Source: Streptomyces geranii
GTDB taxonomy: Bacteria; Actinomycetota; Actinomycetes; Streptomycetales; Streptomycetaceae
Direction of reading: 5' to 3'
DNA length: 64,000 nucleotides
NCBI RefSeq assembly: GCF_002954775.1
Contig: NZ_PJME01000005.1
Span: 186,001 to 250,000 of the forward strand
Under the pieces are notes generated by a model. That model had not been told where the DNA came from, did not search any database, and saw only the letters and a program-made list of their open reading frames with translations. Below, one piece after another: positions 25,896 through 33,922 of the stretch; within the stretch, counting starts at the first letter, position 1; every line of letters begins with the position of its first letter. The translations under genes were made by a program, and so were the position numbers.

Positions 25896-27248
25896 ATGCG
25901 TGAGGAAGAGAACCGACGGCTCACCCGAACCGGCCCGGGCACCCCGGCCGGCGAGTGGATGCGCCGCTACTGGCAGCCCATCGCCCTGAGCGAGGAACTC
26001 GACGGCGCACGGCCCCTGGTGGCGCCGAAGGTGATGGGCCAGGACCTCGTCCTGTTCCGGGGCGACGACGGCGGACTCGGCCTGGTCGACCGCGGCTGTC
26101 CGCACCGTGGCGCCGACCTGGCGCTCGGCCGACTGGAGGACGGCGGCCTGCGCTGCTGCTTCCACGGCTGGCTGTTCGGCCGCGACGGCACCTGCCTGGA
26201 CACGCCCGCCGAGCCCGCCGACAGCCCGCTCAAATCCCGGGTACGCCTGGGCAGTTACCCGGTCCGCGAGATCAACGGCATCGTCTGGGGCTACCTCGGC
26301 CCCGGCGACCCGCCCGAACTCCCCGCCCTGGACTGCTTCCAGGCACCCGCCGACCACGCCTTCGCCTGGAAGGGCCTGTTGGAGTGCAACTGGCTCCAGG
26401 CCCTGGAGGTCGGCATCGACCCCGCCCACGCCTCCTACCTCCACCGCTTCTTCCAGGACGAGGACCCCGAGGACAGCTACGGCAAACAGTTCCGGGCCGC
26501 CTCCCGGGGCACCGACCTGCCGATGACGAAGATCCTGCGCGAGTACGGCCGCCCCGACATCGACGCCGTACGCACCCCGTACGGCATCCGCATCACCGCC
26601 CTGCGCACCCTGGACGGCACCGACACCCAGGGCAACCCGATGGACGGCAGCCGCACGCATGTCCGCGTCACGCACCAGGTGTTCCCGCACGCCTTCCACA
26701 TCCCGCTCGACGCGGAGACGGCGATCACGCAGTGGCACGTGCCGATCGACGACAACTCCTCCTACTGGTATGCCTTGTTCACCAGCGTCGGCGCCCCGGT
26801 GGACGCGGCGGAGATGCGTCGGCAACGGGTGGGCGCGGTAACCCTGCCCGACTACCGCCCGCGCTTCGGCCGTACGAACAACTACGGCTACGACCCGGCA
26901 GAGCAGAGGACGACGACGTACACCGGTCTCGGGACCGACATCAACGTGCACGACCAGTGGGCGGTGGAGGGGCAGGGTGCCGTCCAGGACCGTACGCGCG
27001 AGCATCTGGGCCGCTCGGACAAGGCGATCGTGATGTACCGGCGGATGCTCGGCGAGGCCGTCTCCGCAGTGGAGCGCGGGGAGAACCCCCCGCTGGTACT
27101 GCCGCCCGAGGAGGCCGCGCGGATCCAGGGTCCGGTCACGCTGGACGGCATCGGCCCCACCGAGGGCTGGCAGGAGCACTGGGCTGCCGCCACCGCCAAG
27201 CAGCGCGCCGACAGCAGCTGGGCGCGGCCCGTCGGAACGGACGGCTGA
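25896..27248 (+). CDS. Rieske non-heme iron oxygenase, large subunit (phthalate-dioxygenase-like)
   Basis: A 450-residue ring-hydroxylating or N/O-dealkylating oxygenase. The Rieske cluster ligands are Cys68/His70 (CPHRGA) and Cys87/His90 (CCFHGW). The mononuclear iron motif is EVGIDPAHASYLHRFF (Dx2Hx4H). It resembles the phthalate 4,5-dioxygenase group, which works with a single fused reductase; such a reductase is encoded two genes downstream. The start is ATG at 25896. The substrate may be an amine or its gamma-glutamyl derivative, as in aniline dioxygenase systems that also need a GS-like protein (inference). Confidence 0.92.
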   Translation: MREEENRRLTRTGPGTPAGEWMRRYWQPIALSEELDGARPLVAPKVMGQDLVLFRGDDGGLGLVDRGCPHRGADLALGRLEDGGLRCCFHGWLFGRDGTCLDTPAEPADSPLKSRVRLGSYPVREINGIVWGYLGPGDPPELPALDCFQAPADHAFAWKGLLECNWLQALEVGIDPAHASYLHRFFQDEDPEDSYGKQFRAASRGTDLPMTKILREYGRPDIDAVRTPYGIRITALRTLDGTDTQGNPMDGSRTHVRVTHQVFPHAFHIPLDAETAITQWHVPIDDNSSYWYALFTSVGAPVDAAEMRRQRVGAVTLPDYRPRFGRTNNYGYDPAEQRTTTYTGLGTDINVHDQWAVEGQGAVQDRTREHLGRSDKAIVMYRRMLGEAVSAVERGENPPLVLPPEEAARIQGPVTLDGIGPTEGWQEHWAAATAKQRADSSWARPVGTDG

Positions 27249-27253
27249 GCGGA

Positions 27254-28690
27254 GTGGGATTCATCGAGCGCCACGGCCTGTGGAACCCCGAACAGGCCGC
27301 CGCCGCCCAGGAGATACCCGAGCGCGCCGAGAGCGGCGGCATGAAGGTCGTACGCCTGGTCTTCGCTGACCAGCACGGCCTGCTGCGCGGCAAGACCGTC
27401 ACCGTAGGGGAGCTGCCGAACGTCCTGCGCGAGGGCACCGGCATCGCCTCGTCACTGCTCGCGAAGGACACCTCGGGACGGACGGTCTTCCCCCTCTTCA
27501 CCAAGGAGACGCCGCTCGGACTGCCCGAACTCCGGGGCGCCGCCGACATGGTGATGGTCCCCGACCCGCTCACCTTCCGGATGCTGCCCTGGTCGCCGGG
27601 CACGGGCTGGCTGCTGTGCGACCTGCGCTTCACCACGGGAACACCGGTGCCGTTGTGCACGCGCGGACTGCTGCGCTCGGTGCTGGAACAGACGGGCGGC
27701 CTGACCTACCGCACGGGCCTGGAGGTGGAGTTCCACCTCTTCCGGCTCACCGATCCGCGCCTGGGCACCGGCGATCTGGGTCAGCCGGGTGCCGCTCCCG
27801 AGGTGGGCATGCTCAACCACGGCTACCAGTACCTCAGCGAGCTGCGCTACGACGAACTGGACCCGATCCTCGACGTCCTGCGCTCGAACATCGAGCAGCT
27901 CGGGCTGCCGCTGCGCAGCCTGGAGGTCGAATTCGGGCCCAGCCAGGTCGAGTTGACCCTCCAGCCCGCCGACGGCCTCGGCACGGCCGACGCGATGGTG
28001 CTGCTGCGCGGCGCCGTCAAACAGGTCGCCGCCCGCCACGGCCACCACGCCACCTTCATGTGCCGCCCCCACCTGCCCGGAGTGTTCTCCAGCGGCTGGC
28101 ATCTGCACCAGAGCGTGCTGCGGGACGGCGTCGGCGTCTTCGCGCCCGAGGGAGCAGAGGGTGACGAAGTCCGGCCACCTCTGTCGCCGTACGGCACCGC
28201 CTTTCTCGGCGGGCTGCTGCGGCACGCACGAGCTACTAGTGCGTTCTCCACGCCGACTCTCAACGGTTTCAAGCGTTTCCGCTCGCTGTCGCTCGCCCCC
28301 GACCGCGCGGTGTGGGGACGCGACAACCGAGGGGCGATGGTGCGGGTGCTGGGTGACGGCCCGTCATCGACCAGGCTGGAGAACCGAATCGGTGAACCGG
28401 CGGCCAATCCCTACCTCTACCTGGCCTCCCAACTGGCCGCCGGGCTGGACGGAGTTGCGGGCGGTCTCGACCCCGGCCCGGCGGCGGACGAGCCGTACGC
28501 CACCCGCGCCGAGCCACTGCCGCGCTCACTCGGCGAGGCGCTGACCGCCCTGGAAGCGGACGAGGGTCTGGCGGCCCGCCTGGGCAAGGACTTCGTGTCC
28601 TACTACGCCGGGATCAAGCGCGCGGAGATCGCCCGCTTCGAGCAGGAGGTCACCGACTGGGAACAACGGGAGTACTTCCGTGTCTTCTGA
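27254..28690 (+). CDS. Glutamine-synthetase-like gamma-glutamyl-amine ligase
   Basis: A 478-residue GS-III/PuuA-like ligase. Signatures are RLVFADQHGLLRGKTV near the N-terminus, GLEVEFHLF, SGWHLHQSV, and the C-terminal RLENRIGEPAANPYLYLA (ATP and Glu site). Such paralogues make gamma-glutamyl amides of putrescine (PuuA), isopropylamine (IpuC) or aniline (AtdA1). The GTG at 27254 is chosen because the N-terminal FIERHGLW region aligns with relatives; an ATG at 27341 would cut it. It sits between the Rieske oxygenase and its reductase, so amine activation by glutamylation is likely. Confidence 0.9.
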   Translation: MGFIERHGLWNPEQAAAAQEIPERAESGGMKVVRLVFADQHGLLRGKTVTVGELPNVLREGTGIASSLLAKDTSGRTVFPLFTKETPLGLPELRGAADMVMVPDPLTFRMLPWSPGTGWLLCDLRFTTGTPVPLCTRGLLRSVLEQTGGLTYRTGLEVEFHLFRLTDPRLGTGDLGQPGAAPEVGMLNHGYQYLSELRYDELDPILDVLRSNIEQLGLPLRSLEVEFGPSQVELTLQPADGLGTADAMVLLRGAVKQVAARHGHHATFMCRPHLPGVFSSGWHLHQSVLRDGVGVFAPEGAEGDEVRPPLSPYGTAFLGGLLRHARATSAFSTPTLNGFKRFRSLSLAPDRAVWGRDNRGAMVRVLGDGPSSTRLENRIGEPAANPYLYLASQLAAGLDGVAGGLDPGPAADEPYATRAEPLPRSLGEALTALEADEGLAARLGKDFVSYYAGIKRAEIARFEQEVTDWEQREYFRVF

Positions 28691-29633
28691 CCCCTCGCCG
28701 CGTACGGAACGTCTACTGGTCAGGCAGGCCCGCTGGGTCGCCCACGAGGTACTGGAACTCCGGCTGACCCGATCCGACGGCGGCGAACTGCCCCCGTGGG
28801 AACCGGGAGCCCACATCGAACTCACCCTGCCCTCGGGACTGCGACGCCCCTACTCCCTCTGCGGGAACCCGGCAGACACCCGCGCATGGACGATCGCCGT
28901 GCACCGGGTACCCGACGGACGCGGCGGCTCACGCGAGATCCACGAAACCGCGCTGGTGGGAAGGGAGTTGGAGGTAGCAGGCCCGGTCAACCGCTTCCCC
29001 CTGCTCCCCGCCGAGGGCTACCTCCTGCTGGCCGGCGGCATCGGCATCACCCCTCTCCTCCCGATGGCCCGCGAACTCACCATGCGCGGCCTGCCCTGGC
29101 GCCTCCTCCTGGGCGCCCGCGACCGCTCCCGCCTCGCGTACGCCGACGACCTCGTCGAACTGGGCGGAGACCGCGTACTGCTCGTACCGCAGGACGAGTC
29201 GGGCCTCCCGGACCTGGCCGCCGAGATCGCCGCCGCTCCGCCCGGTCACGCGGTCTACGCCTGCGGACCGACACCGATGCTCGACGCGGTGACGTCCCTG
29301 TGCCCCACGGCGTACACGGAGCGTTTCGCCCCGGGCGACGGCAACACACAAGTCGCAGGCGCGGAGGGCGAGTTCGACGTCGTACTGAGTCGCTCCGGAC
29401 TGCGTGCGACCGTGCCCGCCGGCCGTTCCGTACTGGACGTCGTGCGGGAGCTGCTGCCGACCGTGCCGTACTCCTGCGAGGAGGGCTACTGCGGCAGCTG
29501 CGAGACACCGGTCACGGCCGGGGTGCCGGACCACCGCGACACGGTGATCGACCCGTCCGAACGCGCCACCGCCACCACGATGATGATCTGCGTGAGCCGC
29601 TCCGCGTCGGCGGTGCTGGAGCTGGACCTCTAG
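28680..29633 (+). CDS. Ferredoxin:NAD(P)H reductase, phthalate-oxygenase-reductase (VanB) family
   Basis: A 317-residue electron-transfer protein with three domains: FMN-binding beta barrel (RRPYSLCGN), NAD-binding (LLAGGIGITPLLPMA, YACGPTPMLDAV), and a C-terminal plant-type [2Fe-2S] ferredoxin with CEEGYCGSC plus a later Cys in MICVSRS. It passes electrons from NAD(P)H to the Rieske oxygenase. The GTG start overlaps the ligase gene by 11 bases, so the two are coupled. This ends the second catabolic unit. Confidence 0.93.
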   Translation: MSSDPSPRTERLLVRQARWVAHEVLELRLTRSDGGELPPWEPGAHIELTLPSGLRRPYSLCGNPADTRAWTIAVHRVPDGRGGSREIHETALVGRELEVAGPVNRFPLLPAEGYLLLAGGIGITPLLPMARELTMRGLPWRLLLGARDRSRLAYADDLVELGGDRVLLVPQDESGLPDLAAEIAAAPPGHAVYACGPTPMLDAVTSLCPTAYTERFAPGDGNTQVAGAEGEFDVVLSRSGLRATVPAGRSVLDVVRELLPTVPYSCEEGYCGSCETPVTAGVPDHRDTVIDPSERATATTMMICVSRSASAVLELDL

Positions 29634-29783
29634 GCCGGGACCGGCACGTCGGACGAGGGATCTCGACCTGCCTCAGGAGCCCGCAAGGTTTCCGCAAGGC
29701 CGACGCAAGCCTTCCGCCCGTCGCCCAGGGCAGGACGCCCGTACGAGGGCCTGTCCGGGCCCGTACGGACAACGGGGGACGCC

Positions 29784-31004
29784 ATGTCGGCGTTGAGCAC
29801 GAGCACGGATCCATCGGTCGCCGGACGCGAGTGGCTGACCCTGGTCGAACGCAAGACGGTACTGGTCGTCGTCCACACCCTGGCCTACGGAAAGCGGCTG
29901 CTCGGCGTTCTGCCGCTGCTGGAGGCCGACTTCAGGATCCAGGTGGTGTTCACCGCGCCGCCGCACGTCTTCGGCGACGAAGTCCCGGCCTTTCTGCGGA
30001 CCTTGGGGGGAGCGGTGCTGCCGTGGGACGAGGCGATCCGCATGACGTTCGACCTCGCGCTGGCGGCGGGACCCCGGGGCGTGGAGAAGATCTCCGCGCC
30101 GCTGCTGACGCTGCCGCACGGGGCCGGTTACCTGAAGCGGGTGAGCACGGGGTCGGCGGGTGTGGCCGGGCTGCGCAGACAGGACCTCGCGCCGGGCGGC
30201 AGACTGCCCGCCGCCGTGGTCGTGCCCCATCACGCGGAACTGGCCGTCCTGGCCCGGCACTGCCCGGAGGCGGTGCCCTTCACCCATGTGGTCGGCGATC
30301 CCGTGCACGACCGGATCGTGGCGAGCCGCCCCCTGCGTACCGTGTACCGCAGGGCGCTGGGTCTCGCCGACGAGGAGCGACTGGTGGTCGTCGCCTCGAC
30401 GTGGGGAGCGCGCTCGTCGTTCGGGCGATTAGAGGGGTTGCTGCCCCGGCTCATGGCCGAACTGCCCGCCGGGCGCTTCCGTTCGGCGATCCTCGTGCAT
30501 CCCAACGTGTGGTCGGGACACGGCTCGTGGCAGGTGCGGGCCTGGCTGGCGAGCTGCACCCGCGCGGGCATCGCGGTCCTGGCACCCGAGGCGGACTGGC
30601 GTCCCGTGCTCCTCGCCGCCGACCACATCATCGGCGACCACGGCTCCGTCACGCTGTACGGAACCCTCACCAACGCGCCCATCCTGCTGGCCAGTTCACC
30701 GCACCAGGAGATCAACGCCTGCTCCCCCGCCGCCGCCCTCGCCCTGACCGCGCCCGCCCTCTCCCCCGCACATCCGCTGGTCGCCCAACTCGACTACGCC
30801 TCCGCCGAGTACCGGCCCGAGGAGTACGCGGCCATCGCCGCGCGCATCACCTCCGAGCCCGGGCGGTTCAACCGGAACATGCGCCGACTGATGTACCGGC
30901 TGCTGGGGTTGGGGCAACCTGCGCACGCGCCGGAGACCCTCCCGCTGCCGGTACCGCCCGCCCTGGACACCTGGGCGCACGGGCGACGGGAGATCCCGGC
31001 ATGA
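29784..31004 (+). CDS. GT-B-like protein of unknown function (TTA codon)
   Basis: A 406-residue soluble protein. An N-terminal Rossmann-like start VLVVVHTLAYGKRLLGVLPLL, the segment TLPHGAGYLKRV, and a C-terminal HIIGDHGSVTLYGTLTNAPILL resemble GT-B glycosyltransferases of the CDP-glycerol glycerophosphotransferase type. I do not recognise a named member; similar Streptomyces proteins are often mislabelled. Codon 216 is TTA, so full expression should need the bldA tRNA. GGGGGA precedes the ATG. The stop overlaps the next small gene (ATGA). No relation to the upstream catabolic genes is evident. Confidence 0.65.
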   Translation: MSALSTSTDPSVAGREWLTLVERKTVLVVVHTLAYGKRLLGVLPLLEADFRIQVVFTAPPHVFGDEVPAFLRTLGGAVLPWDEAIRMTFDLALAAGPRGVEKISAPLLTLPHGAGYLKRVSTGSAGVAGLRRQDLAPGGRLPAAVVVPHHAELAVLARHCPEAVPFTHVVGDPVHDRIVASRPLRTVYRRALGLADEERLVVVASTWGARSSFGRLEGLLPRLMAELPAGRFRSAILVHPNVWSGHGSWQVRAWLASCTRAGIAVLAPEADWRPVLLAADHIIGDHGSVTLYGTLTNAPILLASSPHQEINACSPAAALALTAPALSPAHPLVAQLDYASAEYRPEEYAAIAARITSEPGRFNRNMRRLMYRLLGLGQPAHAPETLPLPVPPALDTWAHGRREIPA

Positions 31005-31501
31005 GACGCCTCGTCACGGTCTCGGTCACGGCACGCCGACCCGCACCTCCCCCGGCCCCGTGCCCCGACCCGCCCCGCGCGCTGCTCCTCCGAGGCATCT
31101 CGGCCGGGCGTGTCCACGAGTTCACCGTCTGGGCGGGCGGCGCGGACAGCACCCGGGCGACCGGCGCCGACGAGCACCTCGCGGCCGACGCCGACACCTG
31201 CCGGGAGCACCGCTGGCTGAGCTGCTCCGACGTCCTGTACGCGAGCCGTGCACGGCCCTCGCCGGCCGCGCTGCGCTGGCTGACGGACGTCACAGCCGCG
31301 TACCCGGGCTGTCGGCTCGCGGCGGCGCCCTTGGCCGAAGGCGGCTGGGCCATACTCGACGGCACGGGACGAAGCCCGGTTCTGCTGGCCCCCCGGGTTC
31401 CCCCGGACCAGCCACTGCTGGCGTCCTGTCTGCACGCCTGGCTGGTGACGGGACACGAGGTACGGGACCTCCGGGACATCCACATGCCGCGCGGGGAATG
31501 A
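31001..31501 (+). CDS. Small protein of unknown function
   Basis: A 166-residue protein that I do not recognise. It is rich in Ala, Arg and Pro with four Cys residues, and has no signal peptide or clear transmembrane helix. The start overlaps the stop of the GT-B-like gene (ATGA), so the pair is probably co-translated and works together. It ends 72 bases before the stop of the convergent NB-ARC gene. Confidence 0.6.
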   Translation: MRRLVTVSVTARRPAPPPAPCPDPPRALLLRGISAGRVHEFTVWAGGADSTRATGADEHLAADADTCREHRWLSCSDVLYASRARPSPAALRWLTDVTAAYPGCRLAAAPLAEGGWAILDGTGRSPVLLAPRVPPDQPLLASCLHAWLVTGHEVRDLRDIHMPRGE

Positions 31502-31534
31502 GGCTTCGCACCGCCCTGGCATACGAGGTCCTCG

Positions 31535-31598
31535 CGCGCGTCGCCTGCCAGCGCGGCCGACGCGCGCCGGCCGTCAGCGCAGGCGACGCGCGTCGGCC
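31535..31598. terminator. Inverted-repeat structure between convergent genes
   Basis: A 14-bp perfect inverted repeat (31535-31548 with 31579-31592, core TCGCCTGC/GCAGGCGA) overlaps an alternative 12-bp one (31555-31566 with 31587-31598). It spans the 3' ends of the unknown gene and the leftward NB-ARC gene, running into the latter's last codons. It could end transcription from both sides. There is no U-tract, as is usual at high GC. Confidence 0.45.
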
Positions 31599-33688
31599 GG
31601 GCTCGTCACCTCGTACAGGGCGAGGGCCCGGGCGCGAAGTTCGTCGGCCATCGCGTCGTCGCCGCGCTCCCGGGCGCTGTCGCCGAGCATCTCCAGGGTC
31701 CGCGCCTGCCAGTGGGCGGCGCCCGAAGCGGTGAACGTCGCCAGGGCCTCGCGCATCTCTGCCGCGCCCCGGGGGTGGTCTCCGGCCCGGGCGTGGGCCC
31801 GGCCCAGGAAGGCGAGGGCCCGGGCCGCGTCGTGCGGGTCGGACACGGCCAGGAGGCCCTCTCGCGCGAGGGTGAAACTGGTGACGGCCCGGTCGAGGTC
31901 CTGCTCGGCGAGTGCGATCTCGCCGAGCAGGATCCTCGCGAGAGCGACCCCGCGTGGGTATCCGCACTCCGCCCAGGTCTCCACCGCGCGGTCGAGGTCG
32001 GCCACGGCCTCGGCCGGCCGTTCCTGCGTGAAGTAGCAGCCGCCGAGGCCCAGCAGCGCCTGCCCCTCGTCGCGCCGGTCGCCCGCCTCACGAGCCGCCC
32101 GGAGGGAAGCCGAGTACCACTGCACGGCCTCCGCGGTTCGGTGCGCCGCGCCCAGGCCGATGGCCCCGGAGTTGAGCATCTGCCGTTCGGCTTCGCGGTG
32201 TCCGTCGCTCCGGGCGGCGTCCAGCCCGATCCGGTGCGCCTCGATCCACAGGTCGTGGTGGCGCAGACGCAGGAACAACGGCCACATCGCGTCGACGAGT
32301 TGCCAGGCCGTGGCGTACCAGCCGCGCTCGGCGGCCAGGCGCAGCACGGCCATCAGATGGAGGCGCCGGGCGTCCAGCCAGCCCAGGGCGGCTGCGTCGT
32401 CGGCGAAGGGGGCGGGCAGCTCGGTCGGGTGCGCGTAGGTGCGGGGCAGTGTCAACTGGATGGGGGTGATGAGCCGTTGGGCCTCGGTGGCGGTCGTCAG
32501 GTACCAGTCGGCGACCCGGCGCGGGATCCGCTCACGGTCCGCGACCGTCTCCGTCGCCGTGGCACGGTCGTGGGCATGCACTCGTACCAGATCGTGGAAG
32601 CGGTAGGTGTCCGGGCCGATGTCCTCCAGCACGTTGGCCTCGACGAGTTCGTCCAGCCGTCGCTGCGCCCAGGCCGGCGACTGCGCGCAGGCCGCGGCTG
32701 CCGTGCGTACGTCGAAGGTGGGCACCGGCAGGAGGCCCAGGGCCCGGTACAGCTGGGCGGGCTGCGGACCGAGTACCGCGTACGACGCGTCCAGGGCGTT
32801 GCGCACCGTCTCTTCTCCCTCGACTTCCAGTACGGCGAGGCGGCCCTCGTCCGGGGTGAGTGCCTCGGCCAGCGCGGCGACCGGCTGCCCCGGGCGGGCG
32901 GCGAGCCGCGCGGAGGCGAGACACACCGCGAGCGGCAGACCCGCGCAGAGGGCGACGACCTCACGGACCGCCTGGAGTTCACCGGCCACGCGGTCCGCAC
33001 CGGCGCCGCGGATGAACAACTCCGCCCCGGCGGCGGCGCCGAGCGCGCGGAGACGGTGGAACTCGGCCCCGTCCATGCCGAGCCCGGTCAGCCGGTGCCG
33101 ACTCGTCACGACGACCAGTCCGCCGGGCCCGCCCGGTAACAACGGCCGGATCTGTGCCGCGGTGAACGCGTTGTCCAGCATCACGGCGATCCGCAGCTCC
33201 GCCGTCACGGACCGCCACAGCGAGGCCTGCTCCGCCAACTCCCCCGGCACCACGGGAGTGCCGAACGCCCTCAGGAACTGACCGAGGATCTCGCCCGGGC
33301 CCGCCGGGCCGGTCGCGAGGTGTCCGCGCAGATCGGCGTAGAGCTGCCCGTCGGGAAAGGCCGCCGAGTGCGCACGCAGCCAGCGCGAGGCGAACGTCGT
33401 CTTGCCGATGCCCGCGGGCCCGTTGATCACGATCAGCGGAGCTGGGGCACCGCCGTCCGCACGTGCCCTGAACAGCCCGTCGAGCGCGGCCTGTTCCTCC
33501 ACCCGGTCGGTGAAGTGCGCCGGCACCGGCAGCAGTTGGCGGGGCTTGGGAAGCCGAGGCGATGACGCGACCTGGAAATGAACGCCGCCATGGACATCAC
33601 GCGCCTGGACGGTCGGACCGTACAAGTGGGCCGCGCCGCCTATGGTGTTGCCGCCGTTGCCCAGGCACTCCTCTCGCGCCGCAGACAT
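31574..33688 (-). CDS. NB-ARC/TPR regulator (AfsR-like, lacking SARP head; TTA codon)
   Basis: A 704-residue STAND-type NTPase. The N-terminus NTIGGAAHLYGPTVQARDVHGG is a common actinobacterial head. NB-ARC follows, with P-loop GPAGIGKTT (90-98), AVMLDNAFTAAQIRPLLPG and GLPLA. The rest is TPR repeats (from about 460). It lacks the winged-helix/BTAD DNA-binding head of AfsR, so it may signal through protein contacts, perhaps to the divergent SARP. Codon 184 is TTA (33139-33137), which predicts bldA dependence. Confidence 0.85.
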   Translation of the reverse strand: MSAAREECLGNGGNTIGGAAHLYGPTVQARDVHGGVHFQVASSPRLPKPRQLLPVPAHFTDRVEEQAALDGLFRARADGGAPAPLIVINGPAGIGKTTFASRWLRAHSAAFPDGQLYADLRGHLATGPAGPGEILGQFLRAFGTPVVPGELAEQASLWRSVTAELRIAVMLDNAFTAAQIRPLLPGGPGGLVVVTSRHRLTGLGMDGAEFHRLRALGAAAGAELFIRGAGADRVAGELQAVREVVALCAGLPLAVCLASARLAARPGQPVAALAEALTPDEGRLAVLEVEGEETVRNALDASYAVLGPQPAQLYRALGLLPVPTFDVRTAAAACAQSPAWAQRRLDELVEANVLEDIGPDTYRFHDLVRVHAHDRATATETVADRERIPRRVADWYLTTATEAQRLITPIQLTLPRTYAHPTELPAPFADDAAALGWLDARRLHLMAVLRLAAERGWYATAWQLVDAMWPLFLRLRHHDLWIEAHRIGLDAARSDGHREAERQMLNSGAIGLGAAHRTAEAVQWYSASLRAAREAGDRRDEGQALLGLGGCYFTQERPAEAVADLDRAVETWAECGYPRGVALARILLGEIALAEQDLDRAVTSFTLAREGLLAVSDPHDAARALAFLGRAHARAGDHPRGAAEMREALATFTASGAAHWQARTLEMLGDSARERGDDAMADELRARALALYEVTSPADARRLR

Positions 33689-33922
33689 GCGCCCGCCCTC
33701 CCCGACCGTTGTCCCCCTGTGGCGATCAGGGCGGTCCTACCCCTGTCCCCGGCCGGAAAATGCGGGAAACCATGGATGCACAGCCTGGAGAGAAACGATT
33801 CAGCCAGCACGCATTCACATCTGGCACCACCCTCCCCTTCCTGTCATGCTCATTCCCCCATTACCAAGTCTTTTATCTCGCCGCCGTGTTCGTCGAATGG
33901 CCCAGACCCGCGGAAGGCACGG

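Noticed and set aside
33578..33922. Upstream in-frame extension of the SARP gene by 115 codons.
   Set aside because: It overlaps the start of the divergent NB-ARC gene and lacks family similarity. The ATG at 33923 has a good ribosome site and begins the conserved winged-helix domain.
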